Assembly: GCF_020966635.1 (NCBI RefSeq) | Contig: NZ_JAJKFQ010000002.1 | Location: 62,001 to 126,000, forward strand | DNA: 64,000 nt | Source: Stieleria sp. JC731 | GTDB lineage: Bacteria > Planctomycetota > Planctomycetia > Pirellulales > Pirellulaceae | Reading direction: 5' to 3' | Part shown: in pieces, positions 56,567 through 64,000 of the stretch | How the letters are laid out: the number at the start of each line of letters is the position of its first letter | Numbering within the stretch: the first letter of the stretch is position 1 | The notes under the pieces: model-generated | Database searches by the model: none | Told to the model about the DNA's origin: nothing | The model's input: the letters and a program-made list of their open reading frames with translations, nothing else | Made by a program: the position numbers and the translations under genes

Positions 56567-59379
56567 TGAACAAACAAAATTGCCAGATTTCGATGCGACA
56601 ACTGCCGATCAACCGCCCCCCTTTGGTGACTTTGATTTTCATCACAGTTTTTTTTCTGTGTATCGCTTCGGCTGGCCAACGCTGCCAGGCCCAAAATTGG
56701 ATGGGAATTGGAACGGCGCGAGATGCCCCGAGCGGATCGAACCCGGCCTACCTGGGTGGACTATGGCCCCTGACAGATGCTCCATCGCTAAAACCGATTC
56801 CCACAGCGGCGACTGAGCGAGAACTTCCCACTGCTCTTTGGACGCCGCACTACTGCGACAGCGAGAACTTGCGTGAATCAGCAACGATCCATTGCCTGCG
56901 TTTCAACCAGAAAGGTATTGGAATCGCGGTCGGTGACCACGGCCTGATGCTTCGCAGTATCGATAATGGTGCCACCTGGGATTCGATCGTCAGCGAAATT
57001 GAATGTTCGCTGAGCGACGTCTTTTGGGTTGATGCCAATCGACTGGTCGCTGTCGGTGGAGGCGCTGATCCGATCACCGGGGTGTCTCGCGGAGTAGTGC
57101 TGACCAGTCGCGATGGTGGCCAAACCTGGACGCAATCTCTCGTTGAAGACCTACCGAGATTCTGGTCACTGCAGTTCGAATCTGAATACCAGGATCGCGG
57201 AGCTCCCAACCCAGCCGATCGAACAGCCTCGATCATTGCCCTAGGAGATGTCGATCCTGTTACTGGGAACCACGTCTTCGTTTCGCACGACGCCGGAAAA
57301 ACTTGGCAAGGGATCGAAGCCAACGAATCCAAAGAAGTAGCACAGCCCGGCAGGTTCGATCACATCACCATGGAACGATGCCGCCGCTGGCGTGAACTGA
57401 TCGGCCAACCCTGCCTGATTCGTATGTCGTGCAAGATTGACGCTCAAACTTTTTTATGTGCTGGTGACCACGGCAACCTATATCGTTCAACGGACGGTGG
57501 AAAGACTTGGAACTCCGTTCGGCAAACCGGTCAGTGCGGACTGCTGGTTATTGCAAAGGACGCGTCATCGATTCCTTGGTCCATGATCGGTCGCCAAACG
57601 CTAGAGGAACGCTTGCGGTGCAACATCCTGGTCGCGACAAGTGATCGTGGAATTCCTCCAAGCCTTCGACAGTCGGCGATGAATCTAGGGGTCGCTTCAG
57701 TCGAATGCCTCGACGCAGCGACTGACCTGCACAATGATGAAGTCTCGCGCATCTTGGAAATTTTCGATGCACCTGTCATTGCGATCGACAGTCGACTGAG
57801 TCAAACGACTCGGAAACAAATCCGTTTACAAGCTGCCCAAGGCCGTACCAGCAAGGTTATTGAGTTCTCGTCCGATGGTGCCGGTGAAATGCTCCTTCAT
57901 CGCAACGCGTTGCTTTCGGACTCCGGCACGATCGCTAATGATTTTGAAATCGATAGCCAACTCTGGTCAGGCAACTGCTCGATCGAATCCGACGATCAAC
58001 GTCTTGGGCAGGGCATCTATATCAATACGGTCTACAGCACCAGTAGCCAGCAAATCCGCAGTGACGATTTGTCGTCTGGAGTTCAGATTGATAGCCAATG
58101 CCGCCTCCCTAAACGCGAATCGACAGCCAGCCGACATCGGCAGCAAGTTGTCCAAGGCCGACTTCGCCAACAAGAGCGACTGACAAGCCTACTCGCACAA
58201 ACACAACGTTCCCCCGCTTGGTTTGCGGACTCCTTCAATCGCTTACTCGATCAAACAAGTCGTCATGATCGCTTTCGACTTGCTTGGTCACTTGCCGCTC
58301 AAGCGAGACGCCATCCGCACCTGTCGACCGTACTGAAGGTGATTGAAAACCGCTTTCCACAAACGTCTGCGGGACAGCTTGCAGGCACCTACGCGAGGAC
58401 TCGCGAAAGCAGTGTCGAATGGAACTACTGGCGTGGCATTAGCTCGGTAAAGCCTTCAATGCCCCAAGCCATCGACGCCCCCATTCCTCAAGACAGCGAA
58501 ATCCTACCCTCAGGATCGGGCCACGCGAATATCGTTTCACCATTCCAGTCCATGCCCACAGACGAACCTGCAGCCCGATCCGCAGTGATCCAAACTTCGG
58601 CTTTGGTTCCGGTGGACGAAACAACCTTGCCGCGAACCGGTTCCCAGGAACTGGACCTCGCATGGGAAGTCCACCCGGTGAAACGAATCGCGGAAGCCTC
58701 CATCAAACGTTCACTCGACCAGGCAGACGAATCTGTCCATGCCAACGCGGATGCGCAAGCAGCGGCTTTGCGTCAGATAGCCAACCAGGAAAATGGCTGG
58801 GCTTCTTTGTTGCGGCAACACTCTGATCAAGTCACCGTCGCTCGTCGCACCATGGTGCCACCTAAACTGGACGGAAAACTAGATGACAACCTTTGGCAAA
58901 CCGCTTGGAAAGAATCGGCGGCAACAGCCGAGGACGCCCCGGTGCGTATCGCGATGGCCTGGGACAATGAGTTCCTTTACGTTGCGGTCGTTGTCCCCAG
59001 CCATCGTTTTCGGCAAAGCCAAATACCGAACCAAAACAACTATCGCGATGCAGACTTGAAAGACGTCGACCGATTGAAGCTATGCTTTGACGCAGATCGC
59101 GACCTTTTCACATCAATGAACCTGACTTGCTGCCGCGACAGAAGAACACGCGATGACCTTGATGGCGTGACCGCCTGGAATCCGACCTGGTACTTTGCCA
59201 CCGATCAACAAGACAACATCGTGGTCTGCGAAATGGCAATTCAATTATCCAGCCTATCTGGAATGATCGAATCCGGCGACTCATGGTTTGTACAAACAAG
59301 CACGATCGCGTCGGGTGAAGAAGAGCGTTTCCAGTGGATGCCCGACTCTGAATCTCGCATTCGTGTTGACTTTCAATAA
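56566..59379 (+). CDS. Secreted BNR/Ycf48-like repeat protein with C-terminal CBM9-like domain
   Basis: 937 aa. A signal peptide (LVTLIFITVFFLCIASAGQRCQAQ) leads to a beta-propeller-like region with at least four BNR/sortilin-type repeats (LRSIDNGATWDSI, LTSRDGGQTWTQ, VSHDAGKTWQG, YRSTDGGKTWNS), spaced 60-110 residues apart, within residues ~90-340. A middle alpha/beta and low-complexity part follows. The C-terminal ~130 residues (VPPKLDGKLDDNLWQTAWKE...MAWDNEFLYVAVVVPS) match a family-9 carbohydrate-binding (DOMON-like) domain. No catalytic residues are recognisable. A surface or periplasmic protein that binds carbohydrate is likely. Translation is coupled to crcB. Its end overlaps the convergent TPR-sulfotransferase end by 7 bp. 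Confidence 0.8.
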   Translation: MNKQNCQISMRQLPINRPPLVTLIFITVFFLCIASAGQRCQAQNWMGIGTARDAPSGSNPAYLGGLWPLTDAPSLKPIPTAATERELPTALWTPHYCDSENLRESATIHCLRFNQKGIGIAVGDHGLMLRSIDNGATWDSIVSEIECSLSDVFWVDANRLVAVGGGADPITGVSRGVVLTSRDGGQTWTQSLVEDLPRFWSLQFESEYQDRGAPNPADRTASIIALGDVDPVTGNHVFVSHDAGKTWQGIEANESKEVAQPGRFDHITMERCRRWRELIGQPCLIRMSCKIDAQTFLCAGDHGNLYRSTDGGKTWNSVRQTGQCGLLVIAKDASSIPWSMIGRQTLEERLRCNILVATSDRGIPPSLRQSAMNLGVASVECLDAATDLHNDEVSRILEIFDAPVIAIDSRLSQTTRKQIRLQAAQGRTSKVIEFSSDGAGEMLLHRNALLSDSGTIANDFEIDSQLWSGNCSIESDDQRLGQGIYINTVYSTSSQQIRSDDLSSGVQIDSQCRLPKRESTASRHRQQVVQGRLRQQERLTSLLAQTQRSPAWFADSFNRLLDQTSRHDRFRLAWSLAAQARRHPHLSTVLKVIENRFPQTSAGQLAGTYARTRESSVEWNYWRGISSVKPSMPQAIDAPIPQDSEILPSGSGHANIVSPFQSMPTDEPAARSAVIQTSALVPVDETTLPRTGSQELDLAWEVHPVKRIAEASIKRSLDQADESVHANADAQAAALRQIANQENGWASLLRQHSDQVTVARRTMVPPKLDGKLDDNLWQTAWKESAATAEDAPVRIAMAWDNEFLYVAVVVPSHRFRQSQIPNQNNYRDADLKDVDRLKLCFDADRDLFTSMNLTCCRDRRTRDDLDGVTAWNPTWYFATDQQDNIVVCEMAIQLSSLSGMIESGDSWFVQTSTIASGEEERFQWMPDSESRIRVDFQ

Positions 59380-61415
59380 GCGGTCGCTGAACCGAGCGTT
59401 CCGTGATTTGATTCATCTGCCAGTTCGAGGTGAACTCGTTCTGCAACGGCTTCAAGCTGTTCCTCGAACTTTCGCCATTTTTCGACCGACGATTGGTACA
59501 TCGGTTGTCGAACCTGCCATTTGCTGGGTGTATGCGCGGCCTTTGTGTTGTGATGAAAGTCCAAGCACGCATCAGACCATTGAAGTCCGCAATGCTGAAT
59601 CAACTGACGCGACATCGGTTCCGGATTTTCAACAAGTGCCTCATAGCTGCTATTGTAAATCTTGATCGGCAAAACCTGTTCCCAATGCCTCATCATCCGA
59701 CGATAGCTCCGGTGATAGTCCAGCATTTGGTCGAAGTCACAGAATGGTGGATTCAGGTTTTGACAATAGCAGGAAACCATCACGTCCATTGGATGCCGCT
59801 GGCAATGTACGACAGTGGCATTGGGGAACAATAATGCGATCAGTCCCAGATGCCAAAAGTTGGTCGGCATTTTGTCAGTGACACGTGTCGCGGCCGCATC
59901 AAAGGTGGCAAGTTCATCGATGTACTCTCGCCCAAGCTGTCTCACAAACGCAGGTTCCAAGCTAGGCAAATTACTTGGATAGTGATCCTGTTGCGATCTT
60001 AAACCGTCAGCCGAACGCTCTGGCCGAACATGAGACAGCTGAAATCGGATCTGACTGATGTGATTCAATTCGCCGGCACCAGCCGCTTCAGGATGGCTAC
60101 TGATGATCTGCTCAGTTAGCGTTGTTCCCGACCTCGGCATCCCGACAATAAAGATAGGCTTCTGCGTATCATTCCCAAGATAAGAAAGTCGACGAAACGT
60201 TTCCGCAGAGAAAAAATCCATTGCCTGATCGACGACGGCCTCCATCGAACGCTCGGCGTCCATGTTTTGACCACGAGCACGACTTTTCGCCTGTTGCCGA
60301 CGAGCTTTCACTTCGTTGGCTCGCTTGTAGTGCTCCCACGCCTGTGGAAAGTCACCTAGGTCCTCAAAAACCTTCGCCAACGCAAAATTCAGACTGATCT
60401 GCCGCTGACCTTCTGGCTTGGCTTGGCGGATCAACTCCTGCAGATTGGCAATGTATTTCCGAACATCAGCGCCCTGACGAAATTTCCGTGCCCTGCAATA
60501 CCGAAAGTGTGTGTCTGCTCGATTCGGATCAAGCTCAATTGCCATTTCATATTGCTTTAGCGCCGTCGTGATTTCACCAAAGTCGACGTTGGCACTGGCA
60601 AGGTGGCTTAGGGTGACGGGTGATTTAGGATCAAGCTCGACTGCCTTTTGATAGGTCTCGCGAGCTTCATCGTGGCGATCCATCATGTGTTGCAAGCGTC
60701 CCTGCGCCATCAATATCTTTCTTTCTGGCTCGCGTGCATTGACGACCTTGTAGCACGCTAGTGCTTCCAGACGCAGGCGTTTGGCGGTTCGATAGCGCAT
60801 TCGCCGCATTAGGTTCCTTGCCCGCTTTTCAAGCAACTTTGCCAATGTCCGGTTCAGGACAGCCGAACGGGCATCGCGGATCAACGCGACACGGCAAACG
60901 TGTATCGCATCGCCTAAATTCTTGCGAGCTTTATAGATCCGTACCAATGCGAGCACGGACCTGTATGAGTCGTCATCAAAGAATGCTCCTCGATCGTAAT
61001 AACGAATCGCTCCATCGATATCGTCGTCCTGTTCTGCTATTTGCCCCAGAAGGTTCCAACAGTCCGATTGGTGTGGGTCCAGCCGGACCGAGTCGCAAAA
61101 GTATTTTGCCGCAGACGTAAAATCTCCTTCTGCCAAGCTTGCGTAGCCGGCAATCCGATTGGCAAGGGCACTGGATCCCCAATCATCCAAGCATTCCAGT
61201 TGATCAAATATCACAGTGCAGTCATCGCCGGAAAGCAACGAGGCTGCGACTGCACAAACAGCTAGGACTTTACCGTCGAAATCCTGATCGCGATTTTGCT
61301 GCAGCTGACGTTTTGATTGCCGGACGATCGCGTCACAGGTTTGTCGCCGCAACGGATCGATCGCATCACAAACACTTTGCAGAACAGATTGCGGAGTGGC
61401 AGACTGAATAGTCAT
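59373..61415 (-). CDS. TPR-repeat sulfotransferase
   Basis: 680 aa, cytoplasmic (no signal peptide). Residues 85-400 contain about eight tetratricopeptide repeats (for example ARETYQKAVELDPKSPVTLS, TALKQYEMAIELDPNRADTH), a protein-binding scaffold. The C-terminal ~280 residues are a PAPS-dependent sulfotransferase: 5'-phosphosulfate loop PIFIVGMPRSGTTLTEQI and a 3'-phosphate region CQRHPMDVMVSCY. TPR-sulfotransferases of this type are related to tyrosylprotein sulfotransferases. Its upstream neighbour on the same strand (130 bp) encodes a secreted protein with a strikingly Tyr/Asp/Glu-rich tail, a plausible substrate. Substrate assignment is inference. Confidence 0.88.
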   Translation of the reverse strand: MTIQSATPQSVLQSVCDAIDPLRRQTCDAIVRQSKRQLQQNRDQDFDGKVLAVCAVAASLLSGDDCTVIFDQLECLDDWGSSALANRIAGYASLAEGDFTSAAKYFCDSVRLDPHQSDCWNLLGQIAEQDDDIDGAIRYYDRGAFFDDDSYRSVLALVRIYKARKNLGDAIHVCRVALIRDARSAVLNRTLAKLLEKRARNLMRRMRYRTAKRLRLEALACYKVVNAREPERKILMAQGRLQHMMDRHDEARETYQKAVELDPKSPVTLSHLASANVDFGEITTALKQYEMAIELDPNRADTHFRYCRARKFRQGADVRKYIANLQELIRQAKPEGQRQISLNFALAKVFEDLGDFPQAWEHYKRANEVKARRQQAKSRARGQNMDAERSMEAVVDQAMDFFSAETFRRLSYLGNDTQKPIFIVGMPRSGTTLTEQIISSHPEAAGAGELNHISQIRFQLSHVRPERSADGLRSQQDHYPSNLPSLEPAFVRQLGREYIDELATFDAAATRVTDKMPTNFWHLGLIALLFPNATVVHCQRHPMDVMVSCYCQNLNPPFCDFDQMLDYHRSYRRMMRHWEQVLPIKIYNSSYEALVENPEPMSRQLIQHCGLQWSDACLDFHHNTKAAHTPSKWQVRQPMYQSSVEKWRKFEEQLEAVAERVHLELADESNHGTLGSATAY

Positions 61416-61544
61416 GTAACTGCGTGTATCACTCGTCGATTAGAAAAGGATTCAAAAGTTGGATCGGCGTTTTGAATTTCAAGCATGCCTGACTATCAGC
61501 GCTCGCCTTTCAATTCGAGAAGCGACCGCGATAGCACCAGACGA

Positions 61545-63566
61545 CTAGGTGTAGTAATCAGGGTTGTAATAGTAGTAATAGTACGTGTAGTAGCTTGGCC
61601 CGTATGCGTAGACATCGGAGTAGTCATAGCTATCGCGATATTCGTAGTCATAGGGGTCATAGCCTGTGTTTTCCCCATCGTACTCCGAGTCGTCTTGGTC
61701 ATCCGAAAGACCGTCAATCGCGAGGGAATAGTCAATTCCTGTAGCGGTCGCTTCACCATCGGCAATGGCAGAAAACTGAAGGATGTACTCCCCTTCCTGC
61801 AACCAAGCCATCACCGTGCGAGTTACATCCGCGTTTGCTTTGGCAACCAACTTGACCTCACGGGTATGTGCGTCGTAGATGGTCATGCGAACCGCCTGTG
61901 CTTGATCAAGACCAACTGCGGAAAGATCAAAGCGGAACAGTTTTGTTTTTGCTGCTTCCCATCGGATAAAGCGATCGGCATCGGCATCGACCGTTCCACT
62001 GGACAATTGATGCATTGTTGATGCGGCGTTGTCGAACTGTGCGACGACGACGTAATTGCCCACATCGACCGACGAACTAGGATCGACACCAATACGAACA
62101 AAGTAATCTTCGGAGGCTTGAGGCGATGCGACTTCGACGCTGATGGTACCATCCGCCCGCATGCGTCCAGCCGTCCCAACCGGTTGCCCAGTGGAATCGA
62201 CGACACGTAATTTCAATAAAGGTGCATCGGTTCCGACAGTTGACAAATGCACGACCAACTTGCCGTCGACATCCGCAGGTGCGGTGATCTTGTAGAAATC
62301 AATATCACTGGATGATCCGATGGCGGCTTGAAGCTCATAGCGATTTCCGGCAATCAAATCTGTCGGGTCGATCGAGACGGCGTCACCAACCGTTTCGTTT
62401 TGCCCCACTTCCAGATCAGCCAAATCGAATCCGGTGAACAATGCGTCAGCGCCGCTGTTGTAATCACCTGGCAACAGGTCAGATGCCCGGGTTTGTGCGT
62501 CCCGATAGTCGACTTCGACGTAATAATCGCCAACGGCATAGATATCGTCGGGGTTCAGCGGGCTAACACGAAGGTAAAGTTCATTCGTACCTGTCATGCC
62601 TGACAAAGTTAATTCGTTATCGTTGTCAAACACGGACGTGGCGGCATGAGACTGCAACACGTTTCCGGCAGAATCCAGCACCTCTAGTTTCGACTGAACG
62701 AGACTGACACCTTTGGCGCGAACTCGAAACGTGATTTCGTCGAATCCCGAAACGGGAACGACTTTGAACACGTCTACGTCTTGGCCATCTTTCAGGCTTC
62801 CGCGAGCGCGAAGCACTTGTGTGTTCGGTTCGAAGTCAGCCGGCGTCCCTAGCAAGGTCGCAACTTGCATCTCGCCATTATCGACAAGCTCATACGGATC
62901 AATACGTTGACCATAGAGGGCTTGAATTGCGGCAATGTCTTCTTCAGCCAAAACACCTTTCGGCACGGTGTACTGACCGAACATCACCGACCAGCTCATG
63001 TCATTGTCGTCGATTCCAAGCGTGTTGCCCGACTCGTGCAGGAACAAACTGAAGACATCGCGATCACCATCCTCGATCGTCGCCGGATCCGGTGGCAAGC
63101 TATCTTGCCAGTCGTGGAAAGTGAACGTCTCGTTTGAATTCAACAACAGATCGCCGGAATTCGTTCCTGCGATTGCCTGAAAAGGCACACTGCTAGCGAC
63201 AAGCCCTGTCTGCGGAAAAGCACCGATACGAAACTCTCCAAAGCGAGGATCCCCCACGGTCAGACCGGGCGTTCCGAACCGGACATCAAAGTCATTGCGT
63301 AACCCAACATTGAATCCGGAATGGATCGACCAAGTTTGATATGCCCTGAGAAGCAATTCCTGCCACTGCTGCCGATCTGCGACTGGGTCTAATAAAGAAG
63401 CGATTTCGTTTTCGCCATGACCAATCGCGACACCGTCTGCGGGAAAGCTGATTGTCAGTTCACGTTCATTCGGCCAAGCTTCACCGAAGGTCGTCAACAA
63501 CCTTCGTTGTTCCAGCACTTCAAGTCTCACTGATGATTTTCGTTTGATATTCGCCCGGGGGGACAT
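61545..63566 (-). CDS. Secreted matrixin-like protein with pre-peptidase domains and Tyr-rich tail
   Basis: 673 aa. The N-terminus SVRLEVLEQRRLLTTFGEAW is the planctomycete LEPR-XLL export motif. Residues 20-235 resemble a matrixin-type metalloprotease domain: ending with the zinc-helix motif H177-E-S-G-N181-T-L-G-I-D-D, in which the second histidine is Asn, so the site is probably inactive or altered. Two or three beta-sandwich pre-peptidase C-terminal-like domains (YVEVDYRD, YFVRIGVDPSS, YVVVAQFDN) follow. The final 52 residues hold 19 tyrosines mixed with Asp/Glu, including a run of six Tyr. AGGAAG precedes ATG 63566. The TPR-sulfotransferase lies directly downstream. Confidence 0.82.
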   Translation of the reverse strand: MSPRANIKRKSSVRLEVLEQRRLLTTFGEAWPNERELTISFPADGVAIGHGENEIASLLDPVADRQQWQELLLRAYQTWSIHSGFNVGLRNDFDVRFGTPGLTVGDPRFGEFRIGAFPQTGLVASSVPFQAIAGTNSGDLLLNSNETFTFHDWQDSLPPDPATIEDGDRDVFSLFLHESGNTLGIDDNDMSWSVMFGQYTVPKGVLAEEDIAAIQALYGQRIDPYELVDNGEMQVATLLGTPADFEPNTQVLRARGSLKDGQDVDVFKVVPVSGFDEITFRVRAKGVSLVQSKLEVLDSAGNVLQSHAATSVFDNDNELTLSGMTGTNELYLRVSPLNPDDIYAVGDYYVEVDYRDAQTRASDLLPGDYNSGADALFTGFDLADLEVGQNETVGDAVSIDPTDLIAGNRYELQAAIGSSSDIDFYKITAPADVDGKLVVHLSTVGTDAPLLKLRVVDSTGQPVGTAGRMRADGTISVEVASPQASEDYFVRIGVDPSSSVDVGNYVVVAQFDNAASTMHQLSSGTVDADADRFIRWEAAKTKLFRFDLSAVGLDQAQAVRMTIYDAHTREVKLVAKANADVTRTVMAWLQEGEYILQFSAIADGEATATGIDYSLAIDGLSDDQDDSEYDGENTGYDPYDYEYRDSYDYSDVYAYGPSYYTYYYYYYNPDYYT

Positions 63567-63628
63567 TCGTGCTTCCTAATCTTTAGTAGCCAAAACTTAG
63601 GTGTGTATGGAAACGATTGGATTGATCG

Positions 63629-64000
63629 CTAACGGCGATTTCTTCGAGAACGCTGTGATGCTTCAAGGAATCTGCGAATCGATTCAAACTCTTCGGTGTC
63701 TCGGATCGAATCCAGATCAGGATCGGTGTCGATCTTTTCTGCCGGATACCCGTTTTTGACAGCTTCGGCAAGCAACGCGAGTGCACGCTGCCGATTGAAT
63801 GGGCGTCCGATCACGGCGTGAATACAGGCGGCCTGATAGATAGTCCGAGGCGAATTCGGTGGGTCCATCGCTTTGCGTGCGTATGCTGTGGCGAGATCGA
63901 ATTTCTCCAAACGCAGGTAAGCAAGGGCCAAGCTGATCAAGACGTTTTCATCGTACGGCTGCACTTCAAGCAGATGCTTGTAGTTTTCAACGGCCTCGAT
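63629..64000 (-). CDS. TPR-repeat protein, C-terminal part at right edge
   Basis: The frame is open through position 64000 and ends at the stop 63629-63631, giving 123 visible codons. It encodes TPR-like helices (AVENYKHLLEVQPYDENVLI, LALAYLRLEKFDLATAYARKAM) followed by a region with a TDPDLDSIRDTEEFESI stretch, typical of 'TPR end' or eukaryote-like kinase-associated repeats, and a basic tail. The N-terminal part lies outside the window. It is upstream of the matrixin-like gene on the same strand (62 bp), so it may be co-transcribed. The whole protein could be a TPR-containing Ser/Thr kinase, which cannot be told here. Confidence 0.7.
   Translation of the reverse strand: MEAVENYKHLLEVQPYDENVLISLALAYLRLEKFDLATAYARKAMDPPNSPRTIYQAACIHAVIGRPFNRQRALALLAEAVKNGYPAEKIDTDPDLDSIRDTEEFESIRRFLEASQRSRRNRR

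Overview
The window reads as chromosomal DNA of a planctomycete, most likely of the Pirellulaceae (Rhodopirellula-like). The markers are a DUF1549/DUF1553 and DUF1501 pair, a secreted sulfatase, two proteins with the planctomycete N-terminal 'LExRxLL' export motif (one with a C-terminal dockerin-like pair), an ECF-type sigma factor coupled to a Ser/Thr kinase, the planctomycete type of HNH protein, and many large secreted or membrane proteins. No rRNA, tRNA, CRISPR array or insertion sequence was recognised. Two genes run off the window: a molybdenum-carrier-like gene at the left edge and a TPR gene at the right edge.

Layout. 1-9.1 kb (minus strand): a run of molybdenum-carrier-like protein, RluA-family pseudouridine synthase and CinA-like protein; a secreted protein; a sigma factor/receptor kinase pair overlapping by 4 bp; then DUF1501 and DUF1549 proteins. 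9.2-11.5 kb: a methyltransferase and a secreted sulfatase. 11.8-15.4 kb: recQ-nagB-nagA, ending in a terminator. 15.6-19.2 kb: two exported proteases (Prc/Tsp-like and HtrA-like). 19.4-24.7 kb: pyrimidine salvage (thymidine phosphorylase, cytidine deaminase), an FHA protein, RlmI, a ferredoxin and an HNH protein. 25.4-35.6 kb: a membrane protein with a repetitive charged tail, gltX, a di-heme lipoprotein cytochrome, glnS, a CAP/dockerin extracellular protein and bioF.

35.85-48.85 kb is the most interesting region. A sequence that closely fits a GEMM-I (cyclic-di-GMP-I) riboswitch precedes an ~12.8-kb run of same-strand genes: receiver protein, small acidic protein, CheW, MCP, CheA-receiver hybrid, receiver-DUF4388 protein, FHA/coiled-coil protein, coiled-coil/Pro-rich protein, FGE-fold protein, a zinc-ribbon P-loop GTPase, and a protein resembling the GAP1-N2 (GTPase-associated protein 1) family. 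I infer one c-di-GMP-responsive chemosensory pathway whose output includes a GTPase/GAP1 module. No CheR or CheB is present.

48.9-64 kb: a GT-C-type membrane glycosyltransferase, an MMPL/RND transporter, an EAL-HDOD protein, acetolactate synthase, a CrcB fluoride channel, a BNR-repeat/CBM9-like secreted protein, a TPR-sulfotransferase, and a secreted matrixin-like protein. The last of these has a 52-residue tail containing 19 tyrosines among many acidic residues. The sulfotransferase lies directly downstream of it on the same strand, which suggests an enzyme/substrate pair for tyrosine sulfation, analogous to RaxST/RaxX. This is inference and untested.
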